This document shows, piece by piece, positions 1-6,044 of a stretch of DNA of 10,055 nucleotides (positions within the stretch are counted from its first letter, which is position 1; each line of letters begins with the position of its first letter). The stretch is taken from NCBI GenBank assembly GCA_020061965.1, contig JAGUXG010000036.1, positions 1 through 10,055 on the forward strand, in the 5' to 3' direction. The stretch is from a bacterium (GTDB lineage Bacteria; UBA9089; UBA9088; JAGUXG01). Both the position numbers and the translations under genes were made by a program. The notes under the pieces were generated by a model. It had not been told where the DNA came from. It searched no databases and saw only the letters and a list, made by a program, of their open reading frames with translations.

Positions 1-50
1 AAGTACTTACGATTTTGCCAAAATGTTTAGTGAAATCTCGTAAGTTGTTG
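1..50. repeat. Left copy of a 50-bp terminal direct repeat with nested palindromes
   Basis: This stretch matches 10006-10055 at 49 of 50 positions in the same orientation; the only difference is G at 17 versus A at 10022. It contains an inverted pair CTTACGA (6-12) and TCGTAAG (38-44), a smaller dyad TTTTG-C-CAAAA (13-23), and the palindrome AAGTACTT (1-8). Because the unit is nearly palindromic it can also be read as part of a longer inverted repeat with the right end of the window. A dispersed palindromic element at which an assembly broke is the simplest explanation; a redundant end of a circular molecule is less likely because of the mismatch. Confidence 0.9.
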
Positions 51-75
51 AATTTCAATAGGTTAAAGAAAAAAC

Positions 76-98
76 ACTTCAGATGAGTAAATAGTTAC
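76..98 (-). repeat. Left arm of a 23-bp inverted repeat pair (partner 9958-9980)
   Basis: The block starts ACTTCAGATG and ends GTTAC. It matches the reverse complement of 9958-9980 at 20 of 23 positions. It lies 25 bp inside the left 50-bp repeat, exactly as its partner lies 25 bp inside the right one. The 25-bp spacers are only weakly alike (shared TCAA and TTA blocks after reverse complementing). Together the blocks suggest two copies of one roughly 98-bp element in opposite orientations. Confidence 0.75.
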
Positions 99-117
99 CT
101 CTTTATTTATCAAAGAC

Positions 118-420
118 TTAGGTTAAATGGACCCCTTTCAAGTGGTAAATATGGGATATATGAGATGGCACCACTATCTTTTTCACCTCTATCTTTTTAA
201 ACTTCTGAATACGATGGTTATATGTATCTGTAACATAAACATTTCCTTTACTATCTGCTGATACTCCCCAAGGATAGTTAAAACTATAATTCTCTATTCC
301 AAAACTTCCCCATTTACTTACAAACTCATAATACTCCCCGCAATAGGCTGGCCAGGCCATAAACAGAAACCCACCAACAAATATCCAAGCGATAAAAAAC
401 CTCTTTTTATTAACACCCAT
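118..420 (-). pseudogene. Truncated NHL-repeat protein with signal sequence
   Basis: The 100-residue product starts with a basic, then hydrophobic leader (residues 1-27), likely a Sec signal peptide or anchor; PAYC at 24-27 is not a convincing lipobox. Residues 47-74 form one good NHL repeat (FNYPWGVSADSKGNVYVTD, then NHRIQKF). NHL proteins fold as beta-propellers built from about four to six such blades, so one blade cannot make the normal fold. After residue 74 the sequence stops resembling NHL protein and ends in an unrelated tail read from spacer-like DNA (118-190). I infer a gene whose 3' part was lost to rearrangement. No clear ribosome binding site precedes the ATG at 420. A short secreted peptide is possible but less likely. 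Confidence 0.65.
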
Positions 421-446
421 TTTACCATATTTCTTAAAAGATCATC

Positions 447-518
447 AAAAAAAGCTATAATTAAGCAGTGAGCCTCTTTCCTGTTTAGACTTAATTCTTA
501 TAGTTTGCTACTCACAGC
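447..518 (-). terminator. Terminator-like or attenuator-like inverted repeats between VIT/VWA gene and NHL remnant
   Basis: On the minus strand, CTATAAGAATTAAG (503-490) can pair with CTTAATTATAG (465-455), leaving a 2-nt bulge, and is followed by seven T (453-447). This resembles an intrinsic terminator with a long loop, 55 nt beyond the VIT/VWA stop codon. A second pair, GCTGTGAG (518-511) with CTCACTGC (472-465), is complementary at 7 of 8 positions and interleaves with the first, so the two are probably alternatives. The stem is AT-rich and weak. The 137-bp spacer 421-557 holds no gene. Confidence 0.4.
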
Positions 519-557
519 CTTTGTATTTACTTTATGTTCTTTGTGGTAAAAAATAGT

Positions 558-2594
558 TCAGTCTTCTTTCACCTGATACCATTTTTCGTTATGCTTGAAT
601 ATTACGCTTTTACCGAGGCTCAAAACCTTAGGCAGGCTTTTTTCTTTGAGAAGGTCAAAATATTCATCACTCAGCCACTTTATCTTTTCTGTCTCTTCAC
701 CTTTATAGTCTATATCTTGCCATAAACCATCCTTTAAGATATAGGTTCTACCTTCAACATATTTTGCTCCTATTGCTGTTTTTGGAGCCAGAGTCTCTTC
801 CTTTAATGCCGTCATCTCCTTGGCCATACTCACAGCATGTTTACCAACCTCTTCGCCTTTAAGCTCTCTAAACTTTACCCTTTTTTCCTCTTCTGTCACT
901 AAAAATGATGTGTATGGAGTAATAATCCCATATTCCTTGCTCAATATCTGTATCTCTGAAATCAGCTCCTCGCTCTCCCCATAGAGCCTTATTTGGTCAA
1001 GGAGATACCCAATCTTTCTTGTTGCCCATAGCCTCGGAATGAAGGGATGGGCTTCTTCTTTTTCTGGAAAGACCAACTCTTCTATAAACTCCTTCCTTTT
1101 CTCTCCAGCTTGACCGCTTATCGTGACTGTTGCCACACCTGAATCTTTATACCTTCCAAAGACCAGAAGCTGACCATCAAAGAAAAGGTCTGGCAACTCT
1201 TTTGGATATAAATTGTCAGTCTCTATGCCATTTATCACAAGAGAGATATCAGATAGAGCAGGATATGCCACTTTATTATAAAATGAGGACAAGGCAACCT
1301 CAAGGTCTTCATCCTCTCTCACATATACAGATGTGCCTTTGTTCTTCTGGGATATCAGGTCCAAAAGATGGGTATTGACATTATCTCCCAGACCAAAGAC
1401 AAAGATTCTATTGTCCTTGTTCTTCTCTCCGAGATTCTTGATAATAGATGAGGTATCCCGCTCACCTGCTGTTGGCAGACCATCTGTGAGAAAGATGATA
1501 ATATGTGGCCTTTTATCTTTCTGCTCTTTTACTGCTGTAAGGAGAGCCTCCTGAATGTTTGTTCCGCCTTCTGCTTGCAGCTTCTCAATAAACTCTTCTG
1601 CCTCTTTTTTGGTTTTGTCGGATACTTTCACCATCTCCTTACTGAAAACCTCAACATCACTGCTAAATCTGATAAGATTGAACATATCTTGAGGATTCAG
1701 GTTATCAAGACAATATTTCAAAGCCTCTTTTGCCTGAGCAATCTTCTTTCCCCTCATACTACCAGAAGTGTCTAATATAAAGGTTATATTCTTATTAAAA
1801 GTGGTTCTCTCCTGCTTTGGAGAAGAGAGTAGGAGAAAGAAGCCATCGTTCTTCTTTCTATAGCAGATGGTAGAGATAGAGACCTCCTCTTCTGCCAGGG
1901 TATAATAAAGGACAAAGTCCTGGTCAGGCAGAGCATTCTCATCCTTATAAGTAATCTCAACCTTACCCTCGCTCTCTCTTTTTACCTCTATCTTATGTGA
2001 GGGCGAATAGACTGATTTTATAGGGACTTTATTCTCTATCTTTACCTTTATTTCTATATCCCTGATTGCTTTGCTTGTATATTTTTCTATATCTAAGGGA
2101 TATGTATATCGGACAACATTCCTTTCCCTCTTCAAAATCTCTTCGTATCTGAGTCCAATCTGCTTATTCTTCTTGGCTGGTATGGGATAGACCCTGCACT
2201 TAAAAAGGTCTTTACCAACATACTCCAAAAGCCCTGGGTCCCGCATCTTACGGACAATATCCTCATAGATCTTTCTTGCTTCATTCTTGTCCAATATCTC
2301 TCCTTGAAGCTTCTTTCCATCGGAAAACATGGAAAATTCTGAAATGGCAGAGTCTTCTGGAAGAGGAAAGAGGTATGTCCCTTCAAGGTCATAAGGATAG
2401 GGATTGATGAAGGCCTGATCTATAGATGTAGAGGCTATTTGCTCCTTTATCTCCACATAGACATGGTGATAATCCACAGGCAAAGCTGGCTGTTGCGGCT
2501 CATCTGGCTTAGGTGGTCTTGGAATAATAATACCATCAGCCCAGACAGAAGTAAAAAGCAGAAAGTAAAAAGTAAAAAGCAAGAATTTCTTCAT
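558..2594 (-). CDS. Secreted VIT and von Willebrand factor A domain protein
   Basis: The protein has 678 residues. A signal peptide (1-19, ending VWA before D20) is followed by a VIT domain at about 40-155 (DGKKLQGEILDKNEARKIYE and the CRVYPIPA block are typical). A VWA domain follows at about 270-440 with a complete metal-binding MIDAS: D275-x-S277-x-S279, T345 and D371. A conserved C-terminal part (RLWATRKIGYLLDQI, then EYGIITPYTSFLV) is standard for bacterial relatives of inter-alpha-trypsin-inhibitor heavy chains. An intact MIDAS suggests cation-dependent protein binding in the periplasm or at the surface; the partner is unknown. The ATG at 2594 is preferred over the TTG at 2600 because GGAGGT (2606-2601) abuts the TTG but lies 6 nt from the ATG. 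It follows lpxD on the same strand after 71 bp, so it may be co-transcribed. No functional link to lipid A is established. Confidence 0.92.
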   Translation of the reverse strand: MKKFLLFTFYFLLFTSVWADGIIIPRPPKPDEPQQPALPVDYHHVYVEIKEQIASTSIDQAFINPYPYDLEGTYLFPLPEDSAISEFSMFSDGKKLQGEILDKNEARKIYEDIVRKMRDPGLLEYVGKDLFKCRVYPIPAKKNKQIGLRYEEILKRERNVVRYTYPLDIEKYTSKAIRDIEIKVKIENKVPIKSVYSPSHKIEVKRESEGKVEITYKDENALPDQDFVLYYTLAEEEVSISTICYRKKNDGFFLLLSSPKQERTTFNKNITFILDTSGSMRGKKIAQAKEALKYCLDNLNPQDMFNLIRFSSDVEVFSKEMVKVSDKTKKEAEEFIEKLQAEGGTNIQEALLTAVKEQKDKRPHIIIFLTDGLPTAGERDTSSIIKNLGEKNKDNRIFVFGLGDNVNTHLLDLISQKNKGTSVYVREDEDLEVALSSFYNKVAYPALSDISLVINGIETDNLYPKELPDLFFDGQLLVFGRYKDSGVATVTISGQAGEKRKEFIEELVFPEKEEAHPFIPRLWATRKIGYLLDQIRLYGESEELISEIQILSKEYGIITPYTSFLVTEEEKRVKFRELKGEEVGKHAVSMAKEMTALKEETLAPKTAIGAKYVEGRTYILKDGLWQDIDYKGEETEKIKWLSDEYFDLLKEKSLPKVLSLGKSVIFKHNEKWYQVKED

Positions 2595-2626
2595 AGCCAA
2601 ACCTCCAATAAACTAAAAGTAAAAAG
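2549..2626 (-). repeat. Four copies of CTTTTTACTT across the VIT/VWA start region
   Basis: Read on the minus strand, CTTTTTACTT occurs at 2626-2617 (upstream of the ribosome binding site), 2579-2570, 2572-2563 and 2558-2549. The last three lie inside the signal-peptide code and give the repeated hydrophobic peptide LLFT-FYF-LLFT. The spacer 2601-2665 otherwise shows AT-rich simple sequence and no terminator. Confidence 0.8.
2601..2606 (-). promoter_or_regulatory. Ribosome binding site GGAGGT that decides the VIT/VWA start
   Basis: GGAGGT on the minus strand ends at 2601. A TTG codon begins at the next base (2600), which is too close for initiation. The in-frame ATG at 2594 has the usual 6-nt spacing. 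Confidence 0.85.
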
Positions 2627-2665
2627 TGAAGAAGGGTTCTTAATTTTAGTTTTTAGCTATTCATT

Positions 2666-3643
2666 TTAACTCTTCTCACTATTTTCAAGCTCTTTTACCC
2701 TTTTTATCAGTTCGGGAAGCTGGTTTATGGAGGCGATGAGCCTCTTTTCTCTTTGATGTTCTTTTGCTGGAAAGCCAGAGACCATCTTTCCGTCTTCTAT
2801 ATCCTTTGTAACCACAGCCCTGGCAGCAATCCGGACATTCTTCCCTATCTTTATGTGGTCTGAGATGCCAACCTGACCAGCAATCATGGTGTTATCTCCA
2901 ATCTGAACAGAGCCTGATATTCCAACTTGAGCAACAATGACACAGTTTTTTCCAACGACACAATTATGAGCTATCTGAACGAGATTATCTATCTTCGTGC
3001 CTGCACCAATACTTGTAGAGCCTGTAGTTCCACAATCAATAGTCGTATTTGCTCCTATCTCAACCTCATCATCAATGACTACATTCCCCTGATGGGGAAC
3101 CTTCACATTCTCTCCATTATGCTGAAGATACCCAAAGCCATCGCTGCCTATCACCACGCCACTATGGATAATCACGGCCTTGCCGATACTTGCTCTTTTT
3201 ATCACCACCTGTGGATAGATTATCGTGCCTTCGCCGATAGAGACATCGCAACCTATATAGACATTGGGATAAATGATGGCTCTATCTCCTATCTTTGCTC
3301 CATTCTCTATGACAGACCCCGCACCAATAGCCACATCCTTTCCAAGCTCTGCCTTTCCTATAATAGCCAATTTATGAATTCCAGAAGGATGGCTTGTCTT
3401 TGCAAACCTTGAAAGAATCTTGCAAAAACTTAATTTGGGATTTTGGACAATAATATAAGGTAGGTCAAGATTAACCCCATCTTTTACCAGGATGGCACTT
3501 GCCTTTGCCCCCTTCTTTCCATTTATAGCAAAGGTAATGTCTCCTGCTTCTGCTTCATCAAGCCCGGCTACTCCTGTTATCTCAACCTCACCATCTCCAA
3601 CGAGTTTTCCTCCAATAAACTCAGCTACCTCACTCAGCTTCAT
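2666..3643 (-). CDS. lpxD: UDP-3-O-acylglucosamine N-acyltransferase
   Basis: LpxD transfers a 3-hydroxyacyl chain from acyl carrier protein to the 2-amino group of UDP-3-O-acylglucosamine, an early lipid A step at the cytosolic membrane face. The 325 residues are a normal length. Residues 1-95 form the uridine-binding N-terminal domain, about 100-285 are hexapeptide repeats of a left-handed beta-helix, and about 295-325 form the C-terminal helix. The catalytic histidine is H226 in QIAHNCVVG. The start ATG at 3643 overlaps the end of ompH by 14 bp, which implies translational coupling; only AAAAAGG lies directly before it, so reinitiation is likely. An ompH-lpxD order is common in diderm bacteria, though fabZ and lpxA, frequent downstream neighbours, are absent here. 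Confidence 0.96.
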   Translation of the reverse strand: MKLSEVAEFIGGKLVGDGEVEITGVAGLDEAEAGDITFAINGKKGAKASAILVKDGVNLDLPYIIVQNPKLSFCKILSRFAKTSHPSGIHKLAIIGKAELGKDVAIGAGSVIENGAKIGDRAIIYPNVYIGCDVSIGEGTIIYPQVVIKRASIGKAVIIHSGVVIGSDGFGYLQHNGENVKVPHQGNVVIDDEVEIGANTTIDCGTTGSTSIGAGTKIDNLVQIAHNCVVGKNCVIVAQVGISGSVQIGDNTMIAGQVGISDHIKIGKNVRIAARAVVTKDIEDGKMVSGFPAKEHQREKRLIASINQLPELIKRVKELENSEKS

Positions 3644-4127
3644 CCTTTTTCGGGTTCATCCTCTCTATTATTTCATCTGTAATCTCGCTAGTGGGAATTC
3701 CATAAATAACACTGTTCTTATCTAAGACAAGGTCTATACCCTTCTCTTTGGCTATGGTTTCAATCTCCTCATATATCTTTCTGTTTATCTCCGTTTCCAA
3801 TCTTATCCTTTTTCCCTCAAGGGCAGATAAGGCAGATTGACGAGACTTTTCCAGTTCTTCAAGTTTTACCTTGATGGTTGCCTCCTTCCTTCTTCTTGCC
3901 TCTTCTGAAAGAGGCTTTGTCAACTCTTCCCTCATAGCCAATATCTCTTCCTCAGCCACCTTCAGTTCAGTCTGCTTTGCGACCACCTCCTTATTTAGAG
4001 CCTCACTGGCATTCTTTGTCTCTGGATGACCATTAAATACCTTCTGGCTATCTATGAAGGCAATCTTCATCCCCCATGCTGGAAGTCCAAACAGTAATAC
4101 TGCCCACAATACTTTAAATCCTTTCAT
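3630..4127 (-). CDS. ompH: OmpH/Skp-family periplasmic chaperone
   Basis: The family binds unfolded outer-membrane proteins in the periplasm and delivers them towards the BAM complex. The 165 residues match the usual length. Residues 1-19 form a signal peptide (ending PAWG), the mature start MKIAFIDSQKVF is the typical beta strand of Skp, and residues about 40-125 are a charged coiled coil that would form the tentacle helices. The C-terminal strand region IDLVLDKNSVIYG is also typical. AGGAGGT (4139-4133) gives 5-nt spacing to the ATG and overlaps the aroK stop codon, so aroK and ompH are one transcription unit. Identity rests on overall pattern plus position before lpxD. Confidence 0.93.
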   Translation of the reverse strand: MKGFKVLWAVLLFGLPAWGMKIAFIDSQKVFNGHPETKNASEALNKEVVAKQTELKVAEEEILAMREELTKPLSEEARRRKEATIKVKLEELEKSRQSALSALEGKRIRLETEINRKIYEEIETIAKEKGIDLVLDKNSVIYGIPTSEITDEIIERMNPKKDEAE

Positions 4128-4137
4128 CTTTTACCTC

Positions 4138-4656
4138 CTATAATTTTTGCTTTGGCAAAAAAATATTTATAATCTTATCGCAAACCTCATTTATGGCAAG
4201 GCTTGATGTATCAACAATATAATCTGTTGCCTCTTCATACAAACGGGTTCTCCTCGCAAGCAGCTTTTCTATCCTCTCAAGCGGATCAAAAACATTGACT
4301 AATGGTCTTGTTGAATCGTCCTTTATCCTATTATATATTACAGAGGCTTGAGTTTTCAAATAAAATATCTTTCCATTCCTTTTCAGATTAAAAATATTCT
4401 CTGGATTCAGTACGACACCTCCACCTGTTGAGATTATCCAGCCCATTCTTTCAGAAAGACTCTCTATTACTTCTATCTCTTTGTCTCTGAAATAGCTCTC
4501 CCCATCCTCCTCAAAGATTTGAGATACTGGTCTCTTTTCTTCTGAGGCAATAACCTCATCGCTGTCAACACAAGGAAGGTTCAGCCTTCTCTTTAGCTCT
4601 TTTGCCACAGATGTCTTTCCAGAACCCATAAACCCAATGAGAACAATGTTCTTCAT
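4138..4656 (-). CDS. aroK: Shikimate kinase
   Basis: It phosphorylates shikimate with ATP in the cytosolic pathway to chorismate and aromatic amino acids. At 172 residues it is a standard single-domain enzyme. Visible sites are the Walker A loop GFMGSGKT (8-15), DSD with D33 for shikimate, R57 in the FRDKE motif, the GGG of Walker B type at 78-80, lid residue R117 in STRPLV, and R136 in the ARRTRLYEEA motif. These match the known substrate-binding arginines of the family. It is first in the minus-strand unit, 10 bp before ompH. No Shine-Dalgarno sequence precedes the ATG; the leader is AT-rich (AAAAAAATTGGTTA). The start is nevertheless firm because MKNIVLIGFMGSGKT is the usual N-terminus. 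Pairing aroK with envelope genes is not the common arrangement. Confidence 0.96.
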   Translation of the reverse strand: MKNIVLIGFMGSGKTSVAKELKRRLNLPCVDSDEVIASEEKRPVSQIFEEDGESYFRDKEIEVIESLSERMGWIISTGGGVVLNPENIFNLKRNGKIFYLKTQASVIYNRIKDDSTRPLVNVFDPLERIEKLLARRTRLYEEATDYIVDTSSLAINEVCDKIINIFLPKQKL

Positions 4657-4702
4657 TAACCAATTTTTTTTGAACTTTTGAAAAAATACTTAAGTTCTAT
4701 AC

Positions 4703-4731
4703 ATAATAAACTGATATATAAATATATGCAA
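4703..4731 (-). promoter_or_regulatory. Sigma70-type promoter for aroK-ompH-lpxD
   Basis: On the minus strand TTGCAT (4731-4726) is followed after 17 nt by TATTAT (4708-4703). Transcription would begin near 4696, giving a leader of about 40 nt before the aroK ATG. Confidence 0.6.
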
Positions 4732-4762
4732 CCTATTTTTGAAAGTAAGATCAAATGCTGCA

Positions 4763-4803
4763 ATTAGAAGATAATTTCTAATGGGGTTTATCTTGTTAAT
4801 CCC
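4763..4803. promoter_or_regulatory. Two adjacent 20-bp dyads in the divergent promoter region
   Basis: ATTAGAA-N6-TTCTAAT (4763-4782) is a perfect 7-bp inverted pair. One base later GGGTTTA-N6-TAATCCC (4784-4803) is a second pair with 6 of 7 matches and the same 7-6-7 geometry. They lie 32 bp upstream of the aroK -35 box and about 80 bp upstream of the gap -35 box. They could be operators for a dimeric regulator, but the arms differ from each other. The rest of 4804-4880 is a pyrimidine-rich stretch with no gene. Confidence 0.4.
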
Positions 4804-4884
4804 GTCTAAATTCTTCTCTTTTTCCAATCTTTCCTCCACCTCCCTTTCTCCCTTCGTTGCACTTCAGATAGCAAAAAATTTTTT

Positions 4885-4914
4885 TTGACCTTATTATGAA
4901 AAGAAGAGTATAAT
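4885..4914 (+). promoter_or_regulatory. Strong sigma70-type promoter for the gap cluster
   Basis: TTGACC (4885-4890) and a consensus TATAAT (4909-4914) are separated by 18 nt, with an A/T-rich tract just upstream (4873-4884). Transcription would start near 4921, giving a leader of about 23 nt. Confidence 0.8.
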
Positions 4915-4930
4915 AATCTTAATTTTAGTA

Positions 4931-4937
4931 AGGAGGT
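4931..4937 (+). promoter_or_regulatory. Ribosome binding site AGGAGGT that decides the gap start
   Basis: AGGAGGT ends at 4937, directly against an ATG at 4938. The in-frame ATG at 4944 has 6-nt spacing and is the better start. Confidence 0.85.
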
Positions 4938-4943
4938 ATGAGA

Positions 4944-5945
4944 ATGAGAGTAGGGATAAATGGGTTTGGTAGAATTGGAAGGGCTGTCCTGCGTGCAGGA
5001 ATTGATAGGAAAGGAATGGAATTGGTGGCAGTGAATGACCTTACAGATGCAAATGTTTTGGCGCATCTACTGAAGTACGACTCTGTCCATGGCAAGTTTT
5101 CTGGGTCAGTTGAAGCTAAGGAAGGCTGCCTAATTGTGAATGGAAAAGAGATAAAGGTTCTTGCCATACGAGCCCCAAATGAGCTTCCATGGAAGGATTT
5201 GGGTGTAGATGTTGTTGTTGAGAGCACCGGGCTATTTACCAAGAAAGAGCAAGCAGAGGTTCATTTACAAACAGGTGCAAAGAAGGTTATCATCAGTGCA
5301 CCAGCCAAAGGTGATGTAGCCACAATAGTGATGGGTGTGAACGAGGAGAGTTACAATCCAGCAACACAGCACATTCTTTCTAATGCCTCTTGCACGACCA
5401 ATTGTCTGGCACCATTAGCCAAAGTCCTTCTTTCTAACTTTGGAATAGAGAGAGGGTTTATGACCACTATCCATTCATACACCAATGATCAGAGAATATT
5501 GGACCTACCTCATAAAGACTTGAGAAGAGCAAGGGCAGCAGCCTTGTCTATGATTCCTACAACTACAGGTGCGGCTAAGGCGATGAGCCTTGTCATTCCT
5601 GAATTAACTGGAAAGTTAGATGGGTTCAGTATGCGGGTGCCAACACCAAATGTCTCTGTGGTTGACTTTGTAATAACTGCCAAAAAAGAAGCTACAAAGG
5701 ATGAGGTGAACAATGCCTTCAAAAAAGCATCTACTGAGGGACCTTTGGCCAAATACTTAGAATACTGCGAAGAACCACTTGTATCTTCTGACTTTAACGG
5801 AAATCCTGCCAGTTGTATCTTTGATTCGGCCTTGACTATGACAAAAGAAAATCTTATCAAGGTTATTGGCTGGTATGATAATGAATGGGGATATAGCTCG
5901 CGGGTGATTGACCTGATTGAGTATATAAAAGAAAGAGGGATATGA
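4944..5945 (+). CDS. gap: Glyceraldehyde-3-phosphate dehydrogenase, type I
   Basis: It converts glyceraldehyde-3-phosphate, NAD+ and phosphate to 1,3-bisphosphoglycerate in the cytosol. The 333 residues are the family norm. The N-terminus MRVGINGFGRIGR is the Rossmann nucleotide-binding loop, and the ND pair at 31-32 favours NAD over NADP. The catalytic cysteine is C150 in NASCTTNCLAPL, paired with H177 in TTIHSYT. The S-loop reads LDLPHKDLRRARAAA, as in NAD-dependent glycolytic enzymes, and the C-terminal signature WYDNEWGYS is present. It is the first gene of the plus-strand cluster with its own strong promoter. An ATG two codons earlier (4938) is possible but too close to the ribosome binding site. 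The NAD preference is inferred from motifs. Confidence 0.98.
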   Translation: MRVGINGFGRIGRAVLRAGIDRKGMELVAVNDLTDANVLAHLLKYDSVHGKFSGSVEAKEGCLIVNGKEIKVLAIRAPNELPWKDLGVDVVVESTGLFTKKEQAEVHLQTGAKKVIISAPAKGDVATIVMGVNEESYNPATQHILSNASCTTNCLAPLAKVLLSNFGIERGFMTTIHSYTNDQRILDLPHKDLRRARAAALSMIPTTTGAAKAMSLVIPELTGKLDGFSMRVPTPNVSVVDFVITAKKEATKDEVNNAFKKASTEGPLAKYLEYCEEPLVSSDFNGNPASCIFDSALTMTKENLIKVIGWYDNEWGYSSRVIDLIEYIKERGI

Positions 5946-5950
5946 TAGAT

Positions 5951-6022
5951 TATCGGTAATCAGTTATCGGTGAGAAAAGGAGGTAATAAGTTATCAGAGA
6001 AAAGGACCGATTACCTGATTAC
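5951..6022 (+). repeat. Short direct and inverted repeats in the gap-pgk spacer
   Basis: The 99-bp spacer 5946-6044 has a near-direct repeat: TTATCGGTGAGAAAAGGA (5964-5981) and TTATCAGAGAAAAGGA (5991-6006). GTAATCAG (5956-5963) is inverted as CTGATTAC (6015-6022), so a weak stem is possible. An AAGGAGG at 5977-5983 has no start codon at a usable distance, while the real pgk site AAGGAGG is at 6031-6037. No terminator is seen, so read-through from gap to pgk is expected. Confidence 0.6.
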
Positions 6023-6044
6023 TTAATTATAAGGAGGATTAAAG

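Noticed and set aside
1..98. CRISPR-like repeats at the window ends
   Set aside because: Only one unit lies at each end, with no regular spacers and no cas genes.
421..557. Known riboswitch class upstream of the NHL remnant
   Set aside because: The paired segments do not match any conserved core I can recall, so only the stems are reported.
2927..3412. 161-residue plus-strand open frame inside lpxD
   Set aside because: It is antisense to hexapeptide-repeat DNA, whose periodic composition keeps the opposite frame open; no family features are seen.
4806..5242. Minus-strand open frames opposite the gap promoter and gap N-terminus
   Set aside because: They run antisense to a certain gene, have low-complexity or shadow-like composition, and lack a ribosome binding site.
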